Positions 18,818-26,845 of a stretch of DNA of 55,012 bases are shown piece by piece (positions within the stretch are counted from its first letter, which is position 1; every line of letters starts with the position of its first letter). A program made the translations under genes and the position numbers. The notes under the pieces were generated by a model. It was not told where the DNA came from. It did no database searches and saw only the letters and a list, made by a program, of their open reading frames with translations. Source of the DNA: Alphaproteobacteria bacterium (lineage in GTDB: Bacteria > Pseudomonadota > Alphaproteobacteria > SHVW01); the NCBI GenBank assembly GCA_016869645.1, contig VGDO01000013.1, positions 1-55,012 on the forward strand, read 5' to 3'.

Positions 18818-19036
18818 GGGCACCGTCTCGCGCGGCTGTTTCGGCGGCTTGTCGAGGCCATGAGACCAGCATACCAAACTGGTTGCGCAGCGTCGCCGGC
18901 TGGGCTGAACTATCAGCGGCAAGAACGAGCTGGGTGCCGCCACCCCGGCGCACGCCCTCGGAACGGAACTTGACGGACCGTTTGATTGTAACCATTTGAG
19001 TTGCGAGAAGGCATTCGTGGTCATGAGGGATCGCCG

Positions 19037-19552
19037 ATGAGCCAGAGCACCCGCTTCGCCGTGGCGGTGCATATCGCGGCGGTGCTGGCCGCCCATGGCG
19101 GCAGGCCGGTCACCTCGGCGAGCATTGCCGGCAGCGTCAACACCAATCCCGTCGTCGTGCGCCGCGTGCTGGGCGCGCTCGCGTCCGCCGGGCTCGTCGC
19201 CTCGGCGCGTGGAGCGGCCGGCGGCTCGCGCCTGGCGCGGCCGGCGGCCAGGGTCAAGCTCGACGAGCTCTACCGCGCGGTCGGCGAGGGAGAGCTGTGC
19301 CCGTTGCACGACAGGGGCCAGAGCCCGGCATGCCCGATCGCGCGCGGCATCGGCCCGGTGCTGACCCGCGTGCTGGGCCGCGCCGAGGCGGCGGCCGAGC
19401 GCGAACTCGGCCGCATGACCGTTGCCGACGTGCTGACCCAGCTCGACGAGCCGGCGCGCGGCGGTCGTCGGCGGGGCAAGGCCCCGGCTGGAAAAGGGTT
19501 GTCTGGCAAGAGGTTGGCCGGCAAAGGGTTGGCGCGGGCGGCCGCGGGCTGA
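19037..19552 (+). CDS. Rrf2-family transcriptional regulator
   Basis: The 171-residue protein has an N-terminal winged helix ([46 protein letters not shown]) typical of Rrf2/YwnA. It has only two cysteines ([17 protein letters not shown]), not the three-Cys Fe-S ligand set of IscR or NsrR, so redox sensing through a disulfide is more likely than a cluster. The C-terminus is a Lys/Gly/Ala-rich low-complexity tail. A GAGGGA ribosome-binding site supports the ATG at 19037. It precedes a flavodoxin-like gene with a palindrome between them, suggesting a regulator-target pair. Confidence 0.85.
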   Translation: MSQSTRFAVAVHIAAVLAAHGGRPVTSASIAGSVNTNPVVVRRVLGALASAGLVASARGAAGGSRLARPAARVKLDELYRAVGEGELCPLHDRGQSPACPIARGIGPVLTRVLGRAEAAAERELGRMTVADVLTQLDEPARGGRRRGKAPAGKGLSGKRLAGKGLARAAAG

Positions 19553-19579
19553 GGGGCTTGTCAAAAATTTTTTTATCCC

Positions 19580-19606
19580 TATTTGTAACACATCAGATTA
19601 CAAATA
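19580..19606. promoter_or_regulatory. Palindromic operator candidate between Rrf2 regulator and flavodoxin-like gene
   Basis: TATTTGTAA (19580-19588) and TTACAAATA (19598-19606) are a perfect 9-bp inverted repeat with a 9-bp spacer in an AT-rich gap. A related half, TTGTAAC, also occurs upstream of the regulator gene itself near 18986. Rrf2 regulators often bind such AT-rich dyads, so autoregulation plus control of the downstream gene is plausible. Confidence 0.5.
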
Positions 19607-19659
19607 GATCACGACCCCGCCCAACTCTCCCAAACAACCCGACAACAGGAGTATCCCCC

Positions 19660-20280
19660 ATGGTCAGCGTCGCCATCGTCTACCACAGCGGCTTCGGTCA
19701 CACGAAAGCCCAGGCCGAGGCAGTCGCGCGCGGCGCCAAGAGCGTGCCCGGCATCGCCGTCGACGTCATCCCGGCCGATCGGGCCGAAGGCCGCCTTTCC
19801 GATCTGGCCGCCTCCGACGCCATCATCTTCGGCGCGCCGACCTATATGGGCAGCGCATCTGCCGCCATGAAACGCTTCATGGAGGCGACGTCGAAGCTGT
19901 GGGCGACCCAGGCGTGGAAGGACAAGATCGCCGCCGGCTTCACCAATTCGGCCTCGCAGAGCGGCGACAAGCTCAACACGCTGGTCGAGCTCGCGGTCTT
20001 CGCCGCCCAGCACGGCATGGTCTGGGTCGGGCTCGACCTCTTGCCGGGCAACAATTCGAGCACGGGCAGCACCGCCGATCTCAACCGTCTCGGCTCCTCG
20101 CTCGGCGCCATGGCGCAGTCGAATGCCGACCAGGGGCCCGAGCACGGGCCGACCGCCAGCGACCTCAAGACCGCCGAGCATTTCGGCCGCCGCGTGGCGC
20201 TCGCCGCCGCCGCTTGGCGCCGCGGCCGGCAGGAGATCGCGGCGGCACTCGCGGACGAAGCGACGGCGCTCGCGGCGTGA
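19660..20280 (+). CDS. WrbA/flavodoxin-like NAD(P)H-dependent FMN oxidoreductase
   Basis: The 206-residue protein begins 'VAIVYHSGFGHTKAQAEAVA', the phosphate-binding loop of flavodoxin-like FMN proteins, and continues with 'AIIFGAPTYMGSASAAMKRF', as in WrbA-type quinone reductases. A likely role is two-electron quinone reduction or another oxidative-stress function in the cytoplasm. An AGGAG motif precedes the ATG. The preceding Rrf2 regulator and the palindrome between the two genes suggest inducible expression. A strong terminator follows. Confidence 0.85.
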   Translation: MVSVAIVYHSGFGHTKAQAEAVARGAKSVPGIAVDVIPADRAEGRLSDLAASDAIIFGAPTYMGSASAAMKRFMEATSKLWATQAWKDKIAAGFTNSASQSGDKLNTLVELAVFAAQHGMVWVGLDLLPGNNSSTGSTADLNRLGSSLGAMAQSNADQGPEHGPTASDLKTAEHFGRRVALAAAAWRRGRQEIAAALADEATALAA

Positions 20281-20337
20281 CGGACTGGGCGCATCGGCTT
20301 CCCCCCGGCCTTCTGCGCCCCAGCCTTAACGCTTGCC

Positions 20338-20375
20338 AGCGGCCCGCCATGCGACAAACATGGCGGGCCGCTTTT
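20338..20375 (+). terminator. Intrinsic terminator after the flavodoxin-like gene
   Basis: A perfect 14-bp stem (20338-20351 pairing with 20359-20372, arm AGCGGCCCGCCATG) with a 7-base loop is followed by TTT and then C. It lies 57 bp after the stop codon and just before the HIT gene. Confidence 0.8.
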
Positions 20376-20393
20376 CATTAGGGGACACCGGCC

Positions 20394-20816
20394 ATGGCAT
20401 CCGATCCGAACTGCATCTTCTGCAAGATCGTCGCGGGTGCGATCCCGTGCTTCAAGCTGCACGAGGACGCGGATACGCTGGCCTTCATGGACATCAACCC
20501 GGCGAATGAGGGCCATTGCCTGGTGATCCCGAAGTCGCATCACCCCAATCTGCTCGAAACGCCGCCGGACGTGCTGGGCCGGGTGATGGCGAGCGTGCAC
20601 AAGGTGGCAGCCGCCGTGCAGAAGACGCTCAGTCCTGACGGCATCAACCTCGTCCAGGCCAATGGCAAGGGCGCCGAGCAGTCGGTCTTCCACTTCCACA
20701 TGCACATCATCACGCGCCGCGTCGGCGACGAGCTCAAGATGAACTGGGGCCACAAGCCCGGCGACATGAAGGCGATCGGCGCGCTCGCCGAGAGGATCAG
20801 GGGGAATGTGGGGTGA
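20394..20816 (+). CDS. HIT-family nucleotide hydrolase/transferase
   Basis: The 140-residue protein shows 'CIFCKIVAG' at the N-terminus, 'INPANEGHCLVIPKSH' and the histidine triad 'HFHMHI' that forms the nucleotidyl-His intermediate. Members hydrolyse purine nucleoside phosphoramidates or dinucleoside polyphosphates. The substrate cannot be told from sequence. Length is normal. It appears monocistronic, between a terminator and the LysE gene. Confidence 0.92.
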   Translation: MASDPNCIFCKIVAGAIPCFKLHEDADTLAFMDINPANEGHCLVIPKSHHPNLLETPPDVLGRVMASVHKVAAAVQKTLSPDGINLVQANGKGAEQSVFHFHMHIITRRVGDELKMNWGHKPGDMKAIGALAERIRGNVG

Positions 20817-20915
20817 GAAGCGGCACGCGATGGATCGCTAGACAATGATTGCTTGCGTGGCAAGACGCCTCGTGGATTGATCCCCGCCTCGCGCGTTTGC
20901 CCCGGAGCACTTCCC

Positions 20916-21542
20916 ATGCCGTTCGACCACTGGCTCGCCTTCGCGGCCGCTTCTTTCGTCCTCGTCGCCATTCCCGGCCCGACGGTGACGCTGGTCGTCT
21001 CCTATGCGCTGGCCCATGGCCGGCGCACGGCCGCGGCGACGGTGGCAGGCGTGGCGCTCGGCGATTTCACGGCGATGACGGCATCGATGGCGGGGCTCGG
21101 CGTGCTGCTCGCCGCTTCGGCCGATCTCTTCACCGTGCTGAAATGGATCGGGGCCGTCTATCTCGTCTATCTCGGCATCAAGCTGTGGCGCGCGCCGGTC
21201 ACGACCGGGGAGGGCGAAGCCGCCGCCGCCGAGACCAGCTCGACGCGCATCTTCCTGCACGCCTTTGCGGTCACCGCGCTCAATCCCAAAGGCATCGTGT
21301 TCTTCGTCGCTTTCCTGCCGCAGTTCCTCGATCCCGCGCGCCCGTTCCTGCCGCAGATGGCGATCTGCATGGCGACCTTCCTGGTGCTCGCGACCACGAA
21401 CGCTCTCGCCTATGGCCTGATGGCCGCAGCCGCGCGCCGCGCGATCCGGCGTCCCCAGGTGCAGCGCGGGGTCAACCGGGTCGGCGCCTCGTTCCTGATC
21501 GGCGCCGGCGTGCTGACGGCGGCGTGGCGGCGGGCGGGGTAA
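20916..21542 (+). CDS. LysE/RhtB-family amino-acid exporter
   Basis: The 208-residue inner-membrane protein has about six hydrophobic segments and the family signatures 'AIPGPTVTLVVSYALAHG' near the start and 'ALNPKGIVFFVAFLPQF' in the middle. Such proteins export amino acids or related metabolites by proton exchange. The substrate is not predictable. The start at 20916 places the first helix directly after MPFDHW. A VapB-like antitoxin gene begins 11 bp after its stop. Confidence 0.9.
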   Translation: MPFDHWLAFAAASFVLVAIPGPTVTLVVSYALAHGRRTAAATVAGVALGDFTAMTASMAGLGVLLAASADLFTVLKWIGAVYLVYLGIKLWRAPVTTGEGEAAAAETSSTRIFLHAFAVTALNPKGIVFFVAFLPQFLDPARPFLPQMAICMATFLVLATTNALAYGLMAAAARRAIRRPQVQRGVNRVGASFLIGAGVLTAAWRRAG

Positions 21543-21553
21543 GGGAGCGGGGC

Positions 21554-21784
21554 ATGCGCGTCAATGCCGGGGGGCAGGTGACGATTCCAAAGGAGATCCG
21601 CGAGCAGGCGGGCCTGAAGCCCCACACCGAGGTTGAATTCGAAGTCGAAGGAGAGTCAGTGCGGATTTTGCGTGCGCGGAAGCAAGTGAGCAGGCGTGGC
21701 GAGCGTTTGGTTGCTCATTTGCGCGGGCGTGGAAAAGTGCTGATGACAACGGTTGAAATCATGCGGCTCACGCGTGGCAGGTGA
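21554..21784 (+). CDS. AbrB/VapB-type antitoxin without an adjacent toxin
   Basis: The 76-residue protein has a SpoVT/AbrB swapped-hairpin DNA-binding domain (VNAGGQVTIPKEIREQAG). Its C-terminal tail, 'VLMTTVEIMRLTRGR', resembles the VapC-binding end of VapB antitoxins (TTxEIMxLTRG). No PIN-domain toxin follows: the next frame encodes a short nonsense peptide and a hairpin, then a convergent gene. It is therefore an orphan antitoxin or a decayed toxin-antitoxin pair. The ribosome-binding site is GGGAGCGGGG. Confidence 0.8.
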   Translation: MRVNAGGQVTIPKEIREQAGLKPHTEVEFEVEGESVRILRARKQVSRRGERLVAHLRGRGKVLMTTVEIMRLTRGR

Positions 21785-21807
21785 TGAGCACGACGGAGCC
21801 TCGTGGT

Positions 21808-21841
21808 GAGCCTCGGGCGAAGCCCGGTTCGCCCGAGGCTC
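21808..21841. terminator. Bidirectional terminator-like hairpin
   Basis: A perfect 14-bp stem (21808-21821 with 21828-21841, arm GAGCCTCGGGCGAA) and 6-base loop lies between convergent genes. No U-tract follows, so it may act as a transcript-end stabiliser or a weak terminator. Confidence 0.6.
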
Positions 21842-21872
21842 GCCATCAGGCATTCGGGAACTGAATACGTAG

Positions 21873-22772
21873 CTAGAACCCCGCCCAGGCCGGCCTGACC
21901 GGCTTGATGCGCGCATCGCCGGCGGTGAGCGGCGCGCCGCTCGACTTCGCCTGCTCGACCTGTTCCAGCCGCAATAGCGCCAGCGCGCGATTGCCCTGAC
22001 CGCTGCGCAGCTCGCCCGCTTCCTGCTGGCCGAGCAGCACCGGCGTGCCGGGTGCCGGCAGCGGCCCGTCGATCTCGACCGGCATCAGCCGCTTCTTGAT
22101 CAGGCCGCGATACTTGGTGCGGGCGGTCAGCTCCTGCCCCATGTAGCAGCCCTTCTTCCAGTCGACGCCGTTGAGCTCGTCGAAGCCGTTTTCGAGCAGG
22201 ATCGACTTCTCGACCTCGAGGTCACGGCTGCCGTCGGGCAATCCCAGCTCGAGCCGCAGCCGCTCATAGCCGTCGACGGTCCCGGCGGCGAGCCCGGTCG
22301 CGGCCAGCGCCGCTTCGGCACCCTCGCGCGGCAGCACGAAGCGCGCGCCCATGGCGGCGAGCCGCGGATCGACGAAGGCGACGCCGCCATCCAGCGCGAC
22401 CGCGCGGCCTGGCTCCTCGGACAGGCCGAGCCGCGCCAGCGCCTCGGCGCCCGGGGCCGCCGCAATGACGAAGCGCTGGCTCGCATCCTCGAGTGCGATC
22501 TTGGAGCGCAGCTTGTAGAGGCCGAGCCGCTTCTTGAGGTCGGCGAGGCGCTGCCCCTCGCAGTCGATGATCAGCGCGTCATCAAGCTCGATCAGGAAGA
22601 AGTCATGCAGGAACTTGCCCTGGGCGGTCAGAAAGGCCGCATAGATCGCACGGTCTTTCGCCACCCGAGTCACGTCGTTCGACACCAGACCCTGAAGAAA
22701 GCTACGGGCATCGGGGCCGGTCAGCGCGATCGCACCGCGGGACGGCAGCACGACATGAACGGGTTCGGCCAT
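21873..22772 (-). CDS. ygfZ: YgfZ/GcvT-domain folate-binding protein (Fe-S enzyme maintenance)
   Basis: The 299-residue protein carries the diagnostic 'KGCYMGQELTARTKYRG' (K-G-C-Y-x-G-Q-E, with the reactive Cys). It also has an N-terminal GcvT-like fold (LTGPDARSFLQGLVSNDV, 'FLTAQGKFLHDFFL'). YgfZ/IBA57-type proteins use tetrahydrofolate to support repair or assembly of certain Fe-S enzymes in the cytoplasm. Length is normal for the family. It converges with the antitoxin gene. Confidence 0.92.
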   Translation of the reverse strand: MAEPVHVVLPSRGAIALTGPDARSFLQGLVSNDVTRVAKDRAIYAAFLTAQGKFLHDFFLIELDDALIIDCEGQRLADLKKRLGLYKLRSKIALEDASQRFVIAAAPGAEALARLGLSEEPGRAVALDGGVAFVDPRLAAMGARFVLPREGAEAALAATGLAAGTVDGYERLRLELGLPDGSRDLEVEKSILLENGFDELNGVDWKKGCYMGQELTARTKYRGLIKKRLMPVEIDGPLPAPGTPVLLGQQEAGELRSGQGNRALALLRLEQVEQAKSSGAPLTAGDARIKPVRPAWAGF

Positions 22773-22878
22773 CGGTCAACTCAGGTTAATTGTCGAACGG
22801 GGTGCGCCCCAAGATTTGGCCCGTTTGCCGGCACATTGCAAGGTTCGCTCAGGAGACCGCCCGCTGCACCCGCGGGAA

Positions 22879-23685
22879 TCACCCCAGTATCAGTAGGACT
22901 ACACCGGCGAGCGTGACGCCGACGCCGGCGGCGATGCGCAGGCCAATCGGCTCGTGGCGCAACAGGATGAAGCCGAGCGCCAGCGTCGCCAGCGGGTATG
23001 TGGCGACCAGCGGCGCCACCAGCGTGACGGGCCCCAGGCCGAGCGCGACATACATCAGCAGCGCGCCGGCGCTGTGGCCGATGCCGACGCCGACGAAGCG
23101 CAGCACGGCGCGACGCTCGAGCTGGCGCGGCCAGCCGCCGCCGCGCAGCAGGGCCACCGATACGAGCACAGCCGCCGACACGGTGTAGCCGAACAGCGCG
23201 GCCGCGAAGGCATCCTGCCAGAGCGCCATGCCCAGCTTGATCGCCGGCTGCGTCGCGCCGCGGATGACGGCAGCGGCGAGCGGCAGCGCGATCGCCCAGA
23301 TCGGCCAGCGGACTGCGTCGCGCTCGGCCGGCTGCGACAGCAGCATCACGCCGCCGACCACCGCGGCGATGCCGACGGCCTGCCAGGGCAGCAGCGCCTC
23401 GCCGAGCACGAGGATGGCGAACAGCACGGCGAAGAGCGGCGCCAGATTGCCGATCGAGCCCGCGACGTGCGGGCCCATCACCCGGTTGCTCTCGAAGGAC
23501 AGCAGCGTGACCGTCGCGGGGTAGAAGAAGCCGATGGCGGCGAAAATCGCCATGGCGCTCGCATCGAAGGCCGGCCAGTCGATGACGAAGGGCGCCAGGC
23601 ACCAGAGCAGCAGCGCCGAGCTCGGCACGCTGAACGCCGCGCCGAGCCAGGCCGGCATGTCGCGCAACGCGATCTGCGCCAGCAC
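22879..23685 (-). CDS. EamA/DMT-family transporter, start uncertain
   Basis: The protein is a run of hydrophobic segments in two EamA halves, with 'AGSIGNLAPLFAVLFAILVLGE' type helices (quoted loosely), 'AVGIAAVVGGVMLL' and a second half ending 'IAAGVGVTLAGVVLLILG'. The substrate is unknown. The first standard start is a GTG at 23685, but this would cut the first membrane helix. The same frame continues upstream for 19 more hydrophobic codons to an ATC at 23742, preceded by GGAG, and no ATG, GTG or TTG is found there. A dispersed repeat begins just behind. The true start may be non-canonical. Confidence 0.75.
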   Translation of the reverse strand: MLAQIALRDMPAWLGAAFSVPSSALLLWCLAPFVIDWPAFDASAMAIFAAIGFFYPATVTLLSFESNRVMGPHVAGSIGNLAPLFAVLFAILVLGEALLPWQAVGIAAVVGGVMLLSQPAERDAVRWPIWAIALPLAAAVIRGATQPAIKLGMALWQDAFAAALFGYTVSAAVLVSVALLRGGGWPRQLERRAVLRFVGVGIGHSAGALLMYVALGLGPVTLVAPLVATYPLATLALGFILLRHEPIGLRIAAGVGVTLAGVVLLILG

Positions 23686-23764
23686 GAGCGCGAGCCCGAA
23701 GCAGAAGGCGGAGCCGAGAGCGGGGATGATGGCGGTGGAGATCGGGGTGCTCCGGTGGCCTTCA

Positions 23765-23894
23765 CTCCCTCCCTCGCTCGCAGAGCGGGAGAGGTTCGAG
23801 CCACGTTGCGGTTCGAAGGGTGGGGGCCCTTGCGGTCAGCGCTTGCCGCTTTGGGCCCCCACCTCGATCCTCCCCCACCTCCGGTGGGGGAGGA
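23765..23894 (-). repeat. Dispersed intergenic repeat, copy A (hairpin plus about 95-bp body)
   Basis: Read on the minus strand, a perfect 12-bp hairpin (23868-23879 with 23883-23894) is followed by a body ending in GCTCTGCGAGCGAGGGAGGG. Copy B at 33706-33835 has the same order, the same 130-bp length and long identical blocks, including GACCGCAAGGGCCCCCACC. Both lie directly before a coding start, and the G-rich end can serve as a ribosome-binding site. It is a REP/BIME-like mobile or regulatory repeat; the family is not known to me. Confidence 0.75.
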
Positions 23895-23992
23895 AGAAGA
23901 GATTGGGCGAAGGCACGCGTACATCCCCCGCCTTTGCCAGCGCGCGCGGCCGGTCGTATAAACCGGGGCATGCCATTTGGCCGGATCTCCGC

Positions 23993-24970
23993 ATGAAAGT
24001 GCTGTTCGTCACGGCCAATCGCCTCGGCGATGCGGTGCTGTCGACCGGTTTGCTCGGCCATCTCGTCGATACGCTGCCGGATGCGCGCTTCACCATCGCC
24101 GCGGGGCCGGTGGCGGCGCCGCTGTTCGCCGCCGTGCCGCGCCTCGAGCGCATTCATATATTGGCAAAGCGGCGTTATGGCCTGCACTGGCTCGGCCTGT
24201 GGTCGCGCGCAGTGGCCCAGCCCTGGCACCTCGTCGTCGATCTGCGCGGCTCCGCGCTCGCCTGGCTGCTGGCCACGAGGCAGCGCCGCGTCCTTTCGGG
24301 CGGACGCGACGAGCGCATGCACCGCGTCCAGCGCCTGGCGCGTCTGTTGACGCTCGACCCGCCGCCGTCGCCGCGCCTGTGGACGCGCCCTGCTGACGAG
24401 CAGCAGGCGCAGGCGCTGATACCGGATGGCGTGCCGGTGCTGGCGCTCGCGCCGGTTGCCAATTGGGGCGCCAAGCAATGGCGTGCCGAGCGCTTCGTCG
24501 AGCTCGCCTCGCGGCTGACCGGTCCGGGCGGCATCCTCGCCGGCGCACGCATCGCTGTGTTCAGTGCGCCGTCCGAGCGACCGGCGGCCTTGCGCGTCGT
24601 CCGTCACCTGCCGGCCCAGCGCACGATCGACCTTGCCGGTCGCGTCGATCTCCTGACGATCGCCGCCTGCCTGCGCCGCGCGGCGCTCTTCATCGGCAAT
24701 GATTCCGGGCTGATGCACATGGCGGCCGCCATGGGTGCGCCGACGCTCGGCCTGTTCGGCCCGTCTCCGGCGGCGCAATATGCGCCCTGGGGCCCGGCAA
24801 CTTCGGTCGCATCGACGGATGAACCGTATGAATCACTGGTCGGCGCGCCCGACTACGATTACCGCAGCCACGACACGCTGATGGACAGCCTTTCCGTCGA
24901 GAAAGCCGAGGCGGCTGCGGTGACACTGTGGCGGCGCGTTGCGCAACTTCTTCGTTCCGCCGCGTCATGA
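23993..24970 (+). CDS. Glycosyltransferase family 9 (heptosyltransferase-like)
   Basis: The 325-residue protein has the GT9 layout: an N-terminal 'VLFVTANRLGDAVLSTGLL' motif, 'LVVDLRGS', 'LALAPVANWGAKQWRAERFVE' and the C-terminal donor motif 'FIGNDSGLMHMAAAMGAPTLGLFGPS' (read in parts). GT9 enzymes add ADP-heptose or similar sugars to lipopolysaccharide core at the inner face of the cytoplasmic membrane. It is the first gene of a five-gene operon and its stop overlaps the next ATG by 4 bp. The start at 23993 is set by homology to the family N-terminus. Confidence 0.9.
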   Translation: MKVLFVTANRLGDAVLSTGLLGHLVDTLPDARFTIAAGPVAAPLFAAVPRLERIHILAKRRYGLHWLGLWSRAVAQPWHLVVDLRGSALAWLLATRQRRVLSGGRDERMHRVQRLARLLTLDPPPSPRLWTRPADEQQAQALIPDGVPVLALAPVANWGAKQWRAERFVELASRLTGPGGILAGARIAVFSAPSERPAALRVVRHLPAQRTIDLAGRVDLLTIAACLRRAALFIGNDSGLMHMAAAMGAPTLGLFGPSPAAQYAPWGPATSVASTDEPYESLVGAPDYDYRSHDTLMDSLSVEKAEAAAVTLWRRVAQLLRSAAS

Positions 24971-25719
24971 CCGCGCTCTCCGCCCTGGTCGTCGTGCACA
25001 ATGAGGAGGCCCAGCTCGCGGAGTGCCTGGAACGGCTCGGCTTCGCCGACGAGATCGTGGTGGTGCTCGACAAGTGCACCGACGGCTCGCGCGACATCGC
25101 GCGGCGCTTTACCGACCGGCTGATCGAAGGCGCCTGGGAGCGCGAGGGCGGCCGGCGCAATGAGGGCATCGCCGCCTGCGCCGGTCCATGGGTCATCGAG
25201 GTCGACGCGGACGAGCGCGTCTCCGAAGCTCTTGCGCAGGAGATCCGCAATGTGATCGCTCAGTCGACCGCGGACTGGCACGAGATCCCCGTCGACAACT
25301 ATATCGGCCGCCGACTGGTGCGCCATGGCTGGGGCGCCTCCTACGGCAAGGCCGCCTATGCCGGGTTGTTCCGCCGCGAGGCCAAGCACTGGGGCGCCCA
25401 ACGCGTCCATCCCCGGGTCACGCTCACCGGGCACAAGGGTCCGCGGCTCGCCGCCACGCTCGAGCACCGCGTCGACCGCAACATCTCCGACATGATCGCC
25501 AGGCTCGACCGCTATACGTCCGCGCGCGCGCGCGATTTGCGCGAGAGCGGCGAAATCGGCACCATGGCATCCAATGTGCGACGGATCTTCACGCGTTTCT
25601 GGAAATGCTATGTCGCGCGGCGCGGCTACCGCGAAGGGGGATATGGATTTCTCATCGCGCTGTTCGCCGGGCTCTATCCGATCCTGTCGCACCTGAAGGC
25701 ACGGCTGGAGGACGAGTGA
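24967..25719 (+). CDS. Glycosyltransferase family 2 (WaaE/KdtX-like)
   Basis: The 250-residue protein begins 'LSALVVVHNEEAQLAECL' and has 'EVDADERVS', a GT-A fold nucleotide-sugar site with the DxD-type acidic motif, and 'HWGAQRVHPRV' near the acceptor region. This order is typical of WaaE/KdtX lipopolysaccharide-core glucosyltransferases. A short C-terminal hydrophobic segment (YGFLIALFAGLYPIL) suggests membrane association. Translationally coupled to the GT9 gene through an ATGA overlap. Confidence 0.88.
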   Translation: MTALSALVVVHNEEAQLAECLERLGFADEIVVVLDKCTDGSRDIARRFTDRLIEGAWEREGGRRNEGIAACAGPWVIEVDADERVSEALAQEIRNVIAQSTADWHEIPVDNYIGRRLVRHGWGASYGKAAYAGLFRREAKHWGAQRVHPRVTLTGHKGPRLAATLEHRVDRNISDMIARLDRYTSARARDLRESGEIGTMASNVRRIFTRFWKCYVARRGYREGGYGFLIALFAGLYPILSHLKARLEDE

Positions 25720-25735
25720 GATTCCATGTGATCGT

Positions 25736-25771
25736 CCTCCCCCGTGCTTTGCGCAAGGCAGGGAGTGAAGG
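25736..25771 (+). repeat. Partial copy C of the dispersed intergenic repeat
   Basis: About 36 bp before the GT4 gene match the 3' end of copy A with scattered differences, including CCTCCCCCG, TTTGCG and the exact block GGGAGTGAAGG. As in copies A and B, the element ends just before a start codon (25781). It is shorter and more diverged, so the relationship is probable rather than certain. Confidence 0.45.
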
Positions 25772-25780
25772 GAACGCGGC

Positions 25781-26845
25781 ATGGCGCTGATCGTCATCGC
25801 GGACGACGGCATACGCTTTGACGGCGGCTCGCTCGACGCCGGTCCGCTCGGCGGTGCGGAGACCGCCGTGGTCTCGCTCGCCGAGGCGCTGGCGCGGCGC
25901 GGCCATCAGGTGCAGGTGTGCAACAATTGCGCCGCACCGATCAGCCATCGCGGCGTCGACTGGTCGCCGCTCGTGCCTGGTGCCGCCAATTACGGCATGC
26001 CCGACCATGCCGACATGTACATCGCCAACCGCTCCGATCATCTCCTGCCGCTCATTCCGCGCGCGCGAAGGCGCGTGTTCTGGATCCACAATCCGGCGTC
26101 GTATCTGCTCAAGTGGCGCTACCTGACCCGGCTGTGGCGCTGGCGACCCATCATCGTCTTTTCCGGCAAGTACCATGCCAAGACATATCCGCGCTGGGCG
26201 CCCGATGGCGGCCGCGTGATCATTCCCTACGGCATCGCCGACGTGTTCCGCTGGTGCGAGCCGATCGAGGAGCCGCCGCCGCCGCGCGCCGTGTTCACCT
26301 CGAGCCCGCTGCGCTCGCTCGACTGGCTGATGAAGCTGTGGGCCGAGCGCATCCATCCGCGCCTGCCCGAGGCCGAGCTGCACCTGTTCTCCGGCCCGCA
26401 GACCTATGGCGAGCTCGGCGAAGCCAAGGCGTCGCGCATGCAGCCCGTGCTGCAGCGCGCGCGCAGCCTGGCCGATCGCGGCGTCGTGCTGCGCGCGCCG
26501 GTCGGCAAGGGCGTGCTCGCCGAGGAGCTGCGCGCCGCGCGCGTCCTGCTCTACCGCGGCGACGTCGGCGAGACCTTCTGTCTTGCCGTCGGCGAGGCCC
26601 AGGCCGTCGGCCTGCCTTGCGTGGTCGAAGACGTCGGCTGCGTCGCCGAGCGCGTCATCGACGGGGAGACCGGCGTGGTGGCGCGCGGCGATGCGGCCTT
26701 CGCGGAAGCCGCGCTTCGCCTGCTGTCGGACAACCGCCTGTGGCGCAGGCAGTACGAGGCGGCGCGCCATCGCCAGCGCAACTGGGGCTGGGACGAAGCG
26801 GCCGCGGCGTTCGAGCGGTTGCTGGAGCAGGACGAGAGATTGTGA
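25781..26845 (+). CDS. Glycosyltransferase family 4 (GT-B)
   Basis: The 354-residue protein has an N-terminal acceptor half ('GPLGGAETAVVSLAEALARRGHQV', read in parts; 'VFWIHNPASYLL') and a C-terminal donor half with 'VLLYRGDVGETFCLAVGEAQAVGLPCV', the E-x7-E-type GT4 motif. It probably extends the surface saccharide started by the upstream enzymes. The stop codon overlaps the GTG start of the next gene. Sugar and linkage are unknown. Confidence 0.88.
   Translation: MALIVIADDGIRFDGGSLDAGPLGGAETAVVSLAEALARRGHQVQVCNNCAAPISHRGVDWSPLVPGAANYGMPDHADMYIANRSDHLLPLIPRARRRVFWIHNPASYLLKWRYLTRLWRWRPIIVFSGKYHAKTYPRWAPDGGRVIIPYGIADVFRWCEPIEEPPPPRAVFTSSPLRSLDWLMKLWAERIHPRLPEAELHLFSGPQTYGELGEAKASRMQPVLQRARSLADRGVVLRAPVGKGVLAEELRAARVLLYRGDVGETFCLAVGEAQAVGLPCVVEDVGCVAERVIDGETGVVARGDAAFAEAALRLLSDNRLWRRQYEAARHRQRNWGWDEAAAAFERLLEQDERL

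Noticed and set aside
18960..18982. GGAAC followed by CGTT upstream of the Rrf2 regulator, considered as an EcfG promoter
   Set aside because: The spacer is 14 bp (or 9 bp from the second GGAAC), outside the 16-17 bp required.
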